Source: Tardiphaga sp.
GTDB lineage: Bacteria > Pseudomonadota > Alphaproteobacteria > Rhizobiales > Xanthobacteraceae
Assembly (NCBI RefSeq): GCF_028290785.1
Contig: NZ_JAQGJD010000318.1
Coordinates: forward strand, 1-64,000
Direction: 5' to 3'
Length of the DNA stretch: 64,000 bases
In this document: one piece after another, positions 25,894-34,363 of the stretch
Layout: each line of letters opens with the position of its first letter
Position numbering within the stretch: the stretch's first letter is position 1
Made by a program: the position numbers and the translations under genes
Notes under the pieces: model-generated
What the model was told of the DNA's origin: nothing
Database searches by the model: none
Seen by the model: only the letters and a program-made list of their open reading frames with translations

Positions 25894-26252
25894 GACATCT
25901 CTCCTTGCGAGCCGCATTCCGAAGGCGATCCAAAGCACATTCCAGGGTGTTGCCTTGTTGTGACCCTGTGCATGCACCGGCAGTTCACCAGGCCGCACGC
26001 TGCCGTATCATCTGTCGGTTCCTGTGCCGATCAAGGTTCAAATATATAAGGTGCTGTCTGATCTTAGCAATGAGACGCCGCGTTGCGTCCCGGTGCACAT
26101 CAGAGCACAATGGATAAGTCATGCGATGTTGTAGATCGTATGCGAAGTGCTTCGTTGTGCGACGCAGCGAATATGCACTTTCGCGCATATGCACATCGGT
26201 GACGCTGTGGTAAACGCGTGTTTGGAATCCTATTGATGCGGACAGAGACAAG
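25894..26252. other. Divergent intergenic region upstream of DUF4399 and FGE-like genes
   Basis: About 360 bases with no credible gene. AT-rich stretches near 26030-26060 and 26120-26170 are plausible promoter areas for the two divergent genes. No clear -35/-10 pair or operator was resolved by eye. Confidence 0.4.
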
Positions 26253-27137
26253 ATGAATTGGCGTCGGACGCTTGTCGGTGTTTGTGCTGGTACCATGGCT
26301 GCCTTCTGGTCCGTCGCCTCTCAGAGTCAGTCGAGTTTGACGCCGTCGTCTCCGCAGCGACCATCGGCACCTGCCACGGCGCCTGTAATCCCAGCGCCCG
26401 CTGCGTCCGCAACGCCCGAGCCCGGCGAGATTTTTCGAGATTGCGCCGATTGCGCCGAGATGGTGGTGGTACCGGCCGGCGAATTCAAAATGGGTTCCGA
26501 TGAGACAATTTATGAAAAGCCTTCGCATCGGGTGGTAATTGCAGAGGACTTCGCCATTGGCCGGCGCGAAGTGACGTTCGAGGAATGGGATCTCTGTGTC
26601 ACGGCCGGCGGCTGCAGATACCGGCCGGACGACCGAGGCTGGGGACGCGGCACTCGCCCGGTGATAGATGTTAGCTGGGACGATGCGCAAAGCTTCGTCG
26701 CTTGGTTGTCGCAGAAGACCGGGAAAAAGTATCGGCTGCCGAGCGAGGCGGAATGGGAATATGCCGCGCGCGCTGGAACCGAGACAGCGTTCTGGTGGGG
26801 ACGGGCGCTCGTTAAGGGCACCGCAAATTGCGAGGATTGCGGCGATGCGCCGTTGCGCAGGTCGACGCCGGCGCAATCGTTCAGGCCGAACGGCTTCGGT
26901 CTGTTCGACGTGGCCGGCAATGCGGCCGAGTGGGTGCAGGATTGTTGGAACGACACCTACAAGGGTGCGCCGAGCAACGGGGCCGCCTGGTCGACCGGCC
27001 AGTGTCAGCAGCGCGGGCTCCGCGGCGGTTCGTTTGCCGCCAAGGCGGCGTACGCCCGCTCGGCCGCGCGATTTCGCTACGATCAAGACGTGCGCTACTA
27101 CACCAATGGATTCAGGATCGCGCGCGATCTCCGCTAA
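26253..27137 (+). CDS. Exported formylglycine-generating-enzyme-like protein (TagR-like)
   Basis: 294 residues with an N-terminal signal segment ending near SVASQS, a Pro/Ala-rich linker, and an FGE-sulfatase (C-type lectin-like) domain from residue 65. Hallmarks are VVVPAGEFKMGS, RREVTFEEWDLC, PVIDVSWDDAQSFVAWL, YRLPSEAEWEYAARAG, GLFDVAGNAAEWVQDCW, RGLRGGSF and NGFRIAR. The active-site cysteine pair of true FGEs is absent from the final RGGS-to-GFR region, so catalysis of formylglycine is unlikely. Other cysteines (CADC, CEDC) probably form disulphides. In Pseudomonas T6SS loci the periplasmic FGE-fold protein TagR promotes PpkA activation. Location near fha/ppkA/pppA suggests a similar role here. 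Confidence 0.82.
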   Translation: MNWRRTLVGVCAGTMAAFWSVASQSQSSLTPSSPQRPSAPATAPVIPAPAASATPEPGEIFRDCADCAEMVVVPAGEFKMGSDETIYEKPSHRVVIAEDFAIGRREVTFEEWDLCVTAGGCRYRPDDRGWGRGTRPVIDVSWDDAQSFVAWLSQKTGKKYRLPSEAEWEYAARAGTETAFWWGRALVKGTANCEDCGDAPLRRSTPAQSFRPNGFGLFDVAGNAAEWVQDCWNDTYKGAPSNGAAWSTGQCQQRGLRGGSFAAKAAYARSAARFRYDQDVRYYTNGFRIARDLR

Positions 27138-27176
27138 CGCTGCAGCGTTGGAATTTCGCGTTTTTGAAGATGAACT

Positions 27177-27220
27177 ATCGCGCATTGCGTGATCGCACCC
27201 AATCAATTTGAGTGCGCGAT
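27177..27220 (+). other. Stem-loop between the FGE-like and vgrG genes
   Basis: ATCGCGCATT (27177-27186) pairs with AGTGCGCGAT (27211-27220), with one G-T pair and a 24-base loop. It lies about 40 bases after the FGE-like stop and could end or attenuate transcription before vgrG. Confidence 0.3.
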
Positions 27221-27359
27221 GAACCTGCTGCGATTTCGCGACACTTATACCGGAGAGAGGGCATGTGCGGAGCGTTGCACCGCATGGCGCCTGGACCGGC
27301 CACCGCGTCATGCGAGCAGGCCGACAATCTCGTTGGTGATCGCTGGAAAGTGAAATCGT

Positions 27360-29291
27360 ATGGCCGCCAATCTCAGCCAGTCGGAACGCGTGGCGGAACT
27401 AAAAACGCCCCTCGGCAAAGACGTGCTGGTGTTGACGCGGGTGGAGGGCCACGAAGCTCTTGGCGAGATGTTTCAGTTCACCATCGAGGCGTTAAGCGAG
27501 CAGGAGAACATCGACTTCGACAAGGCTCTTGGGCAGGTTTGCTCGCTGAAGCTGAAAGTTTATGACAAAAAGGATCGCTTTTATAGCGGCGTCCTCACTG
27601 AGGCCCATTGGATTGGCAAGGTCGAGGATCAATTCTTCTATCGCTTGACGGTGCGTCCTTGGCTGTGGTTGCTGGGGCACAGGGCCGACTGCCGGATTTT
27701 TCTGGACAAGGACGTCCGCGACATCATCCGCGAGGTCTTCACCAAGAGCGGCTTTAACGATTTCGAGTTTAGGACCAACGGGGAATACGAGAAGATCCCC
27801 TATTGCGTGCAGTATCGCGAGACCGATCTCGCTTTTGTCTGCCGGCTGATGGAACTCTACGGCATCTATTATTTCTTCGAGCATTCCGACCAGAAACACC
27901 TGATGGTACTCGCGGACTCCCATTCGTCGCACAAGGCGGTGGCCGATCTGCCGAAAGTGCCGTTCCTGCCGATGACGGAGGCAGAGCTGCGGACCGAACA
28001 GCACGTCAATGGCTGGGTATCGGCACGCCGCTTTCAGACCGGCAAGATCCAGTTCAACGACTACGATTATCTCAAGCCGCCAAAAAATCTCCTCGCGCCG
28101 CAGGAGGCGTCGGAAAACTACCAGCACAGCAAATTCGAGGTCTATGACTTCCCCGGCGGCTATACCGAGGTAGAGCAGGGCAAGAAGCTTGCCCGGTTTC
28201 GTCTCGAGGCTGAACAGGCCGCCGATCATCGCCGCGTGGTCCAGGGCGATGCAGCCTCGCTTCATCCCGGCGGTCTCGTGACCGTGGAGAAGCATCCGAC
28301 CAAGGCGGAGAACCGAGAATATCTGATCGTTCGAGCTCGCCACGTGTTCACTGCGCATCATTACCGCTCGGTTGACCCGAAGGTGGCCGATACCGCCCCC
28401 GGTGCCGAGAAGCGCAGGAAGGAACAGATCTATCATGGCGAATACGAATTCCAGCCGAGCGACCGGCCGTTCCGCATGCTGCCGATAACGCCGAAGCCGC
28501 GCATCCACGGCATCCAGACGGCGAAAGTGGTCGGCAAGAAGGGCGAGGAGAACGAGGAGATCAGCACTGACGAACATGGGCGGATCTGGGTGAAGTTCTT
28601 CTGGGACCGCGAGCCACAGCTCACCTGTCCGATCCGCATCGCGCAGGTCTGGGCCAGCAAGAAGTGGGGCGGCATCTTCATCCCGCGCGTTGGTATGGAA
28701 GTCGTCGTCGAGTTTCTGGACGGCGATCCGGATCGGCCGCTTGTGGTCGGCAGCGTCTATAACGGCGACAACAAGGTTCCCTACGATCTTCCGGACAACA
28801 AAACCGTTGCAGGCTGGAAATCGGACTCCACGAAGGGCGGTAACGGCTACAACGAGTTCGCCTTCGAAGACAAGAAGAACGCGGAAGACATCCGGCTGCA
28901 TGCGCAGCGCGACAATACGATCACGATCTGCCATGCGCAAAAGCAGACCATCGGTGAGGCGTTCACGCCGCCCAAGGGCAAGCCATCCCGCGACACCACG
29001 CTGAAGAACGGCGACGATCAGCTCAGGATCAGTTTCGGCGACCAGAAGGTGACGATTCCGATGGGCAGCCAGAAGACCAACGCGATGATCACGATCTCCC
29101 ATACGGTCGGCCTGACGTCGGTAACATTGACCCCGGCTGCAAAGCAGGTCGAGGCGCCGGTCATCAATCACGTGTCCCAGACCATCAGCAATTATACAGC
29201 CGGCGCGACAATCACGCTGACGGCGCCGATGATCAATTTAAACGGTATGGTGTTGATAAACGGGATGGTGCCCGTTGTCATTCCGGTTTGA
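27360..29291 (+). CDS. vgrG: T6SS spike protein VgrG (TssI)
   Basis: Trimeric spike at the tip of the Hcp tube, 643 residues, the core VgrG length. The gp27-like part covers about residues 1-370, with the N-terminal opening VLTRVEGHEALGEMFQFTIEALS and IPYCVQYRETDLAFVCRLMELYGIYYFFEH. The gp5 OB-fold follows (DEHGRIWVKFFWDRE, VWASKKWGGIFIPRVGMEVVVEFLDGDPDRP). It ends in a short beta-helix-like tail finishing MVPVVIPV. There is no extra C-terminal effector domain, so cargo must bind as a separate protein or through a PAAR protein, and no PAAR gene is seen here. The stop overlaps the next open frame. Confidence 0.96.
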   Translation: MAANLSQSERVAELKTPLGKDVLVLTRVEGHEALGEMFQFTIEALSEQENIDFDKALGQVCSLKLKVYDKKDRFYSGVLTEAHWIGKVEDQFFYRLTVRPWLWLLGHRADCRIFLDKDVRDIIREVFTKSGFNDFEFRTNGEYEKIPYCVQYRETDLAFVCRLMELYGIYYFFEHSDQKHLMVLADSHSSHKAVADLPKVPFLPMTEAELRTEQHVNGWVSARRFQTGKIQFNDYDYLKPPKNLLAPQEASENYQHSKFEVYDFPGGYTEVEQGKKLARFRLEAEQAADHRRVVQGDAASLHPGGLVTVEKHPTKAENREYLIVRARHVFTAHHYRSVDPKVADTAPGAEKRRKEQIYHGEYEFQPSDRPFRMLPITPKPRIHGIQTAKVVGKKGEENEEISTDEHGRIWVKFFWDREPQLTCPIRIAQVWASKKWGGIFIPRVGMEVVVEFLDGDPDRPLVVGSVYNGDNKVPYDLPDNKTVAGWKSDSTKGGNGYNEFAFEDKKNAEDIRLHAQRDNTITICHAQKQTIGEAFTPPKGKPSRDTTLKNGDDQLRISFGDQKVTIPMGSQKTNAMITISHTVGLTSVTLTPAAKQVEAPVINHVSQTISNYTAGATITLTAPMINLNGMVLINGMVPVVIPV

Positions 29292-29368
29292 TCCCGGTGC
29301 TGCGCGTGTACGGTCAAACGGCGACGGATCAATTAGCAGAGGATCAGAGACTTCAGTCCGAGGCATTC

Positions 29369-29986
29369 ATGCCGCATCTCCGTTTCGCCACTGCCCAGTC
29401 CCTGTTCGAAGCGTTCCCCGAGCTGGCGAACAAAGCAACGGTCGCGCCGGGCAATGAATTGCCGATCCCGTATCTCGTCAGGCTGTCAGCGCAGGGCAAG
29501 TTCGACGAGGCCGTTGCGTTCTGTGCCCACTTGTTGCCCCGCCGCGAGGCGGTGTGGTGGGCCTGCGGGAGTGTTCGAGCATTTCTTGGCGCCGGGCTGC
29601 GCGCCGCGTCGCCGGCTCTCACTGCGGCGGAGATATGGGCTCACGAGCCGACGACGGATCATCGCGCGAGCGCGCTCCGCATAGGCCAGCAGAGCGACGA
29701 TGCGGACCCTTTGACCTGGCTCGCATTGAGCGCAGGATGGTCAGGCGGCGCACTTGGACCGAACCCGCACAACACCGTGCCGGTGCCGGTCTATCTGACG
29801 GCGCGCGCTGCGCGCATCGCAATCTTTCTGAGCGCGCGATATCTCGCGACGGCCGATCAGGCCGAACGGCAGGGCGCCTGCATAGCTGAAGGGATTAGGC
29901 TCGCGGATCCCGATGACGACACTCGTCAGGGCGGACGGGTGGTCGGGCTCCATCAAGGCGGCAGGATGGGTCTGCGAGACCGCTAG
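29369..29986 (+). CDS. VgrG-adjacent protein of unknown function (possibly DUF6931)
   Basis: About 205 residues from the ATG at 29369 (GAGG nearby). The frame is open back into the vgrG stop, with possible TTG (29288) or GTG (29297) starts giving up to 232 residues. No signal peptide is seen. The helical body contains YLVRLSAQGKFDEAVAFCAHLLPRREAVWWAC and DDADPLTWLALSAGWSGGALGP. I recall similar proteins labelled DUF6931 next to vgrG in rhizobial T6SS loci, but I am not certain of the family name. A cytosolic protein coded immediately after vgrG, without DUF4123 or DUF1795 adaptor features, is a candidate loading adaptor or structural accessory. Confidence 0.65.
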   Translation: MPHLRFATAQSLFEAFPELANKATVAPGNELPIPYLVRLSAQGKFDEAVAFCAHLLPRREAVWWACGSVRAFLGAGLRAASPALTAAEIWAHEPTTDHRASALRIGQQSDDADPLTWLALSAGWSGGALGPNPHNTVPVPVYLTARAARIAIFLSARYLATADQAERQGACIAEGIRLADPDDDTRQGGRVVGLHQGGRMGLRDR

Positions 29987-30031
29987 GGATCCGGTTGCGT
30001 GTTGGCGATTTGCTGAACTGGTGATGGGAAC

Positions 30032-31390
30032 GTGTCTATCGTGCTGGCGCTGAAGATACAGAATGAGACGACGTTACCGGACGGAGGTCCATTGGGGATC
30101 ACCATTGACGGAACGCGCGGCATCGATATCGGGCGCGATCAGCATCTCGACTGGACGCTGCCAGACCCAAGCAGATTCATCTCCGGACGGCATTGCGAGA
30201 TCCGCTGGCACGACAACGCTTACTGGCTGCACGATGTATCGACCAACGGCACCTTCCTCGACGGCGACGATCGGCGCCTGAAGGCACCCCACAAGTTACG
30301 GGATGGCGATCGCTTCTCGATCGGCCACTACATCATACTGGCCAATGTCAGCGAGACGACTGCGCGGGTGCAGTCACCGGAGGCATCGATGGTGGGGGCA
30401 TCGGCAGCTTATAGTAATCTTTGGGATCCCGTCGGTGATGTCGCGCCGCCGATCGATCCGCGGCGCCTCAAGGCGGCGCGCGATCTACAGCCGGTGAAGC
30501 CGGATTTCCTCGACTGGGCCATCGACTTGCCATCGTCAGCGCAGTATCCGACGGCTGTGCGCGCCGATACGCTGACGCGAGAAAGCGTGCGGGCCGACGA
30601 TCCGGCCGATGCCTGGACCAAAGGGTTGGCGAAGGCAGCCGCGCCGGTACCTGTCGGCGAGCCTCCGCCTGCGCCGACGCCGCGACGGCCGTTATGGGTG
30701 ACAGGAGAGCCGGAAGGGCCGTGGGCCGCGCCCACCACGCCGTCTCAGACCACGTCGCACGTGCAGCAGGACGACCGCGGCGGCGGCAAGAGCGCCGATG
30801 GCGGCAACGCGCGCACGGTTCTTGGCTTGATCGCGCAGGGCGCGGGTCTCTCAAGCGACGCATTTGCAATGCGCGATCCGGCCGAGTGTGCGCAGGAGCT
30901 CGGAGTGCTCATCCGGCTCATGCTCGAGAACACACGCGCGCTGCTCGAAGGACGGCTGCAGGCCAAACGGTTCGCACGCAGTTCGAACCAAACATCGGTA
31001 CAGGCGCTGGACAACAACCCGCTGAAATTCGCGCCGACGGTCGATGAAGCGATGCGCATCATGTTTGGGCCGCCGACGCGCAGCTATCTCGACGCCCGCA
31101 ACGCGGTGACGCGCAGTTTCGATGATCTAAAGTCGCACCAGATCAAGACGTTCTCCGCCATGCAACACGCGCTCAAGCGATTGCTGCAGGAGTTCGACCC
31201 GGAGGTGATCGCGCAGGAGGCGGCCCCTGGCGGCCGGCTGGCGGGCGTTCTCGGCTCCGCAAAAGCCAAGGCGTGGGACGTCTATGCCGCGCGCTGGCAG
31301 GCGCACACCCATAGCGACGAGGACGGCATGCTGAATGCGTATATGCGCTACTTCGCCGAATATTACGATCGAGACGACAATGCAAACTAG
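30032..31390 (+). CDS. tagH: T6SS-associated FHA-domain protein (Fha/TagH)
   Basis: Phosphothreonine-reading protein of the threonine phosphorylation pathway, 452 residues from a GTG start. The N-terminal FHA domain spans about 25-100, with the conserved phosphopeptide-binding SGRH (51-54) and STNGTFLD (70-77). A Pro/Ala-rich linker of about 150 residues follows. The C-terminal T6SS-specific Fha domain spans about 250-445 (VLGLIAQGAGL, LGVLIRLMLENTRALLEGR, NNPLKFAPTVDEAMRIMFG). In Pseudomonas and Agrobacterium, PpkA phosphorylates Fha or TssL, and binding by Fha triggers assembly. It opens the tssK-tssL-tssM run and lies upstream of ppkA/pppA. Confidence 0.93.
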   Translation: MSIVLALKIQNETTLPDGGPLGITIDGTRGIDIGRDQHLDWTLPDPSRFISGRHCEIRWHDNAYWLHDVSTNGTFLDGDDRRLKAPHKLRDGDRFSIGHYIILANVSETTARVQSPEASMVGASAAYSNLWDPVGDVAPPIDPRRLKAARDLQPVKPDFLDWAIDLPSSAQYPTAVRADTLTRESVRADDPADAWTKGLAKAAAPVPVGEPPPAPTPRRPLWVTGEPEGPWAAPTTPSQTTSHVQQDDRGGGKSADGGNARTVLGLIAQGAGLSSDAFAMRDPAECAQELGVLIRLMLENTRALLEGRLQAKRFARSSNQTSVQALDNNPLKFAPTVDEAMRIMFGPPTRSYLDARNAVTRSFDDLKSHQIKTFSAMQHALKRLLQEFDPEVIAQEAAPGGRLAGVLGSAKAKAWDVYAARWQAHTHSDEDGMLNAYMRYFAEYYDRDDNAN

Positions 31391-31459
31391 TTCAAAGCGT
31401 TGTACGCGCGGCCCGTCCGGGTGCCGGCAGCGATGGCTTCCAACGGACGTGGCGCCCTG

Positions 31460-32797
31460 ATGTCGTGGTACACCAAAGTAGCCTGGACCGAGGGCCTGTT
31501 TCTCCGGCCGCATCATTTCCAGCAGAATGACCGCTATCACGAGCATCTGCTCGAGTCCCGCGTGCACTATGCGACTCCTTATCCGTGGGGCTTCACGGTG
31601 CTGGAGATCGATCGCGACCTGGCGCAGCAGAACAAGTTCGCGTTGCGCCGCGCAGTCGGGGTCATGCCCGACGGAACGCCGTTCGATATTCCTGCCGACG
31701 GTCCGCTGCCGGTGCCGATCGTGGTACCCGACAGCGCGGCGCAGTTGACGGTCTGGCTATCGCTGCCGATGGCGTCGCCCAATATGCGCGAGGCAGACGA
31801 TCGCGAATCGGAGAGCGCCACGCGCTATGTGACCGATACCGAGGCGTTCATCGACTCCACATCCGCGCTGCGGGTTGAAGAGGAAGTGGATATCGCGTTT
31901 CCGCGCCTAACGCTCGAACTCCGCAAGACGGCCAAGCCCGGCTATGTCAGTCTCGGTATCGCGCGCGTTCTGGAAGTGCGCGATCGCCAGATCGTGTTTG
32001 ATGAGAAATTCGTGCCGCCCGTACTTCTCTGCAGTGCGCATCCCACGGTCAATGGCTGGATCGATCGTGTCGTCGGTTGGATCGACAACAAGCTCGAAGA
32101 GCTGGCGCGCTATGCAGCCGATCCGACGGCGGGCGGCGGCTTGCAGAGTGTCGACTACTTCGTTCTGCAACTCCTGAATCGGCATATTGCGGTTCTGAAG
32201 CATTTCCGCTCTTCGGGCTATATGCATCCGGAGCGGCTGTTCGAGGAGTTTTTGCGGCTAGTCGGTGAACTGGCCACCTTCGCGACACCCGAACGTCGGG
32301 CGCGCGATTATCCGATTTATAACCAGGACGACCTTGAAAATGTTTTCGGGCCGGTGATGCGTGACCTGCAGGACTTCCTCAGCGTGCGCCTCGGTCGGCG
32401 CGCGATCCGCCTGGAGATCATCGAGCGCGCGCAGAATGCTTTCATCTCCACGATTCGTGATCGCACCCTGTTCCGGGATGCGACACTGGTGCTGGAAGTC
32501 GCGGCGCGCCGGCCGCTCAGCGAGATCCAGAACCAGTTCCCGCAACTGTTCAAGGTTGGCCCCAACACCAAGATGAACGAGATCGTCCACACGCATCTGC
32601 CAGGCGTGCAGCTCATTCATCTGCCGACGCCGCCGCCGCAGATTCGCGCCATTACCGACCACGTCTATTTCTTTCTCGATCGGAAGTCGCCGCTGTGGCC
32701 AGAATTCTCGGTGGCCAGTTCGATCGGAATGCATTTCTCGGGTGACTGGCCCGAGCTCGAGCTTGAACTCTGGGCGGTATTGGAAGATCGCCGATGA
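31460..32797 (+). CDS. tssK: T6SS baseplate protein TssK
   Basis: TssK links the baseplate wedge to the TssL-TssM membrane complex. 445 residues from the ATG at 31460, which gives the family opening VAWTEGLFLRPHHFQQNDRY. In-frame ATGs upstream would add non-family residues. The RVHYATPYPWGF segment, the shoulder domain (TLELRKTAKPGYVSLGIARV) and the C-terminal HLPGVQLIHLPTPPPQIRA region with the final WPELELELWAV strand are typical. It overlaps tssL by four bases (ATGA). Confidence 0.96.
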   Translation: MSWYTKVAWTEGLFLRPHHFQQNDRYHEHLLESRVHYATPYPWGFTVLEIDRDLAQQNKFALRRAVGVMPDGTPFDIPADGPLPVPIVVPDSAAQLTVWLSLPMASPNMREADDRESESATRYVTDTEAFIDSTSALRVEEEVDIAFPRLTLELRKTAKPGYVSLGIARVLEVRDRQIVFDEKFVPPVLLCSAHPTVNGWIDRVVGWIDNKLEELARYAADPTAGGGLQSVDYFVLQLLNRHIAVLKHFRSSGYMHPERLFEEFLRLVGELATFATPERRARDYPIYNQDDLENVFGPVMRDLQDFLSVRLGRRAIRLEIIERAQNAFISTIRDRTLFRDATLVLEVAARRPLSEIQNQFPQLFKVGPNTKMNEIVHTHLPGVQLIHLPTPPPQIRAITDHVYFFLDRKSPLWPEFSVASSIGMHFSGDWPELELELWAVLEDRR

Positions 32798-34326
32798 CCG
32801 ACAAGCTGCCACCGCGGGCGCCACTTGGCGCCCCAGGAGAACGGACGGTCATTCGTCCGAACCCTGGCGGGCGGCGTCCTGTCGAGCCCGCTGGCGGATC
32901 GTCTCCAACGCCGATCGACCCGTTCGGGTCGCGCCTGGCGCCGCAACCAGCCGCGCCGCCATCGACGCCCTATGCGCCGCCATCGACACCCGGCAATGCC
33001 AATCAGGACGAATGGATCGTCAGTCATGACCAGGCGCCTCAGCCTACGGCGCAGGCAGGCGCGCCGGAGATCTCCGTCGATGACCTCGTTGCACCCAACG
33101 AAAATCCGATCCTGCGCTCGGCCGGACCGCTGCTATTGCTGCTGGGACGCTTGCGCGTCGCACTCGCACGCGCCTCGTTTGCAAATCTGATGGAACTGGT
33201 CGCAGACGCGATCAAGTTCTTCGAAAAGGACATTCGCTCCGCCGGCATCACGGACGCACAGGCCAACACGGCGAAATATATCATCTGCGCCACGGCCGAC
33301 GATATCGTTCAGAACATCCCAACCGACGATCGCCATGTCTGGACGCAATACAGCATGCTCAGTCGTTTCTTCGGTGAGCGAACCGGCGGCGTGCGCTTCT
33401 TCGACGAACTCAATCGCCTGAAGCAGGACCCGCTGCTGAATTACGATGTGCTTGAGCTGCAGCACACCTGCCTCGCGCTTGGCTTCCAAGGGGTGCATCG
33501 CACCTCGGCGGGCGGTGTTGCAACGCTGCAGCAGGTCCAGCGCGATCTCTATGAGACCCTGCGGCGGGTGCGGCCGAAAGCCTATCGCGAATTGTCGCCG
33601 CGTTGGCGAGGGCAGAATCTCGGGATGCGGGCGCGGCGTGCCATGCTGCCTTGGTGGGGCGTTACCGGTATCCTCGGCCTTGCGCTGTTCGGAATCTATT
33701 TCGTGTTGCTCTATTGGCTGAGCGGCACGGTCGATGTCGCAGCCAACGACATGGCCTCGCTGCTCGGGCGTGACAAGCTTTCGCTGGAGCGCAAGGCTGC
33801 GACCGTCGAGCTGCCGCCTGTCATTCCGCCCGCCGAGCCGGACAAGATCACCCAGATGCGGCGTATTTGTACGGCGCTCGCGCCCGAAGTCAGCTCCGAC
33901 AAGATTGCTGTGGAGCAAACCGCAAACCAGATCGCGATCCGCATCGCGAACATCCTGCTGTTCGATTCCGGCTCGGCTACGGTGGTCGATCAGTTCAAGC
34001 CGATCGGTGCGCGCGTCGCGGAGACGCTCGACAAGGAGACCGGCTACATCAAGATCGTCGGCCACACGGACAATACGCCGATCAGCAGCAGTAACGTCCG
34101 CTTCCCCTCGAATTTCCAGCTTTCCGTCGAGCGAGCCAAAAGCGTCGCTGCGGTGTTGAGGCCGGCGCTGGCCAATGCCGACCGCCTCCAGACCGACGGC
34201 AAGGGCGAGACGGCGCCCATCGCCGACAACAGGACGCCGGATGGACGCGCCAGAAACCGCCGCGTCGAAGTGGTGATCGAACGCACGGACAGCGGCCCGG
34301 TGAGTGAACGCACATGCAACAGATAG
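32794..34326 (+). CDS. tssL: T6SS membrane protein TssL with C-terminal OmpA domain
   Basis: 510 residues. A Pro-rich cytosolic tail (about 1-90) precedes the DotU-like domain (about 100-280: ADAIKFFEKDIRSAG, AKYIICATADDIVQ, FFDELNRLKQDP, HTCLALGFQGVHR), which ends in one membrane segment around WGVTGILGLALFGIYFVLLYWL. Residues about 375-505 form a periplasmic OmpA-like peptidoglycan-binding domain with GHTDNTPI, NFQLSVERA and GRARNRRVEVVIER. Fusion of OmpA to TssL anchors the membrane complex to the wall, and can offset the lack of a separate TagL. Coupled to tssK by a 4-base overlap. Confidence 0.95.
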   Translation: MTDKLPPRAPLGAPGERTVIRPNPGGRRPVEPAGGSSPTPIDPFGSRLAPQPAAPPSTPYAPPSTPGNANQDEWIVSHDQAPQPTAQAGAPEISVDDLVAPNENPILRSAGPLLLLLGRLRVALARASFANLMELVADAIKFFEKDIRSAGITDAQANTAKYIICATADDIVQNIPTDDRHVWTQYSMLSRFFGERTGGVRFFDELNRLKQDPLLNYDVLELQHTCLALGFQGVHRTSAGGVATLQQVQRDLYETLRRVRPKAYRELSPRWRGQNLGMRARRAMLPWWGVTGILGLALFGIYFVLLYWLSGTVDVAANDMASLLGRDKLSLERKAATVELPPVIPPAEPDKITQMRRICTALAPEVSSDKIAVEQTANQIAIRIANILLFDSGSATVVDQFKPIGARVAETLDKETGYIKIVGHTDNTPISSSNVRFPSNFQLSVERAKSVAAVLRPALANADRLQTDGKGETAPIADNRTPDGRARNRRVEVVIERTDSGPVSERTCNR

Positions 34327-34363
34327 TGCGACCGCAGCAAGCTGAGTTTCGAGGGCCGGTGGG

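Noticed and set aside
26253..27137. Active formylglycine-generating (sulfatase-activating) enzyme
   Set aside because: The catalytic cysteine pair is missing and no sulfatase gene lies nearby.
27492..29171. 559-codon open frame antisense to vgrG
   Set aside because: Shadow of the vgrG coding strand; no start signal and no protein-like features.
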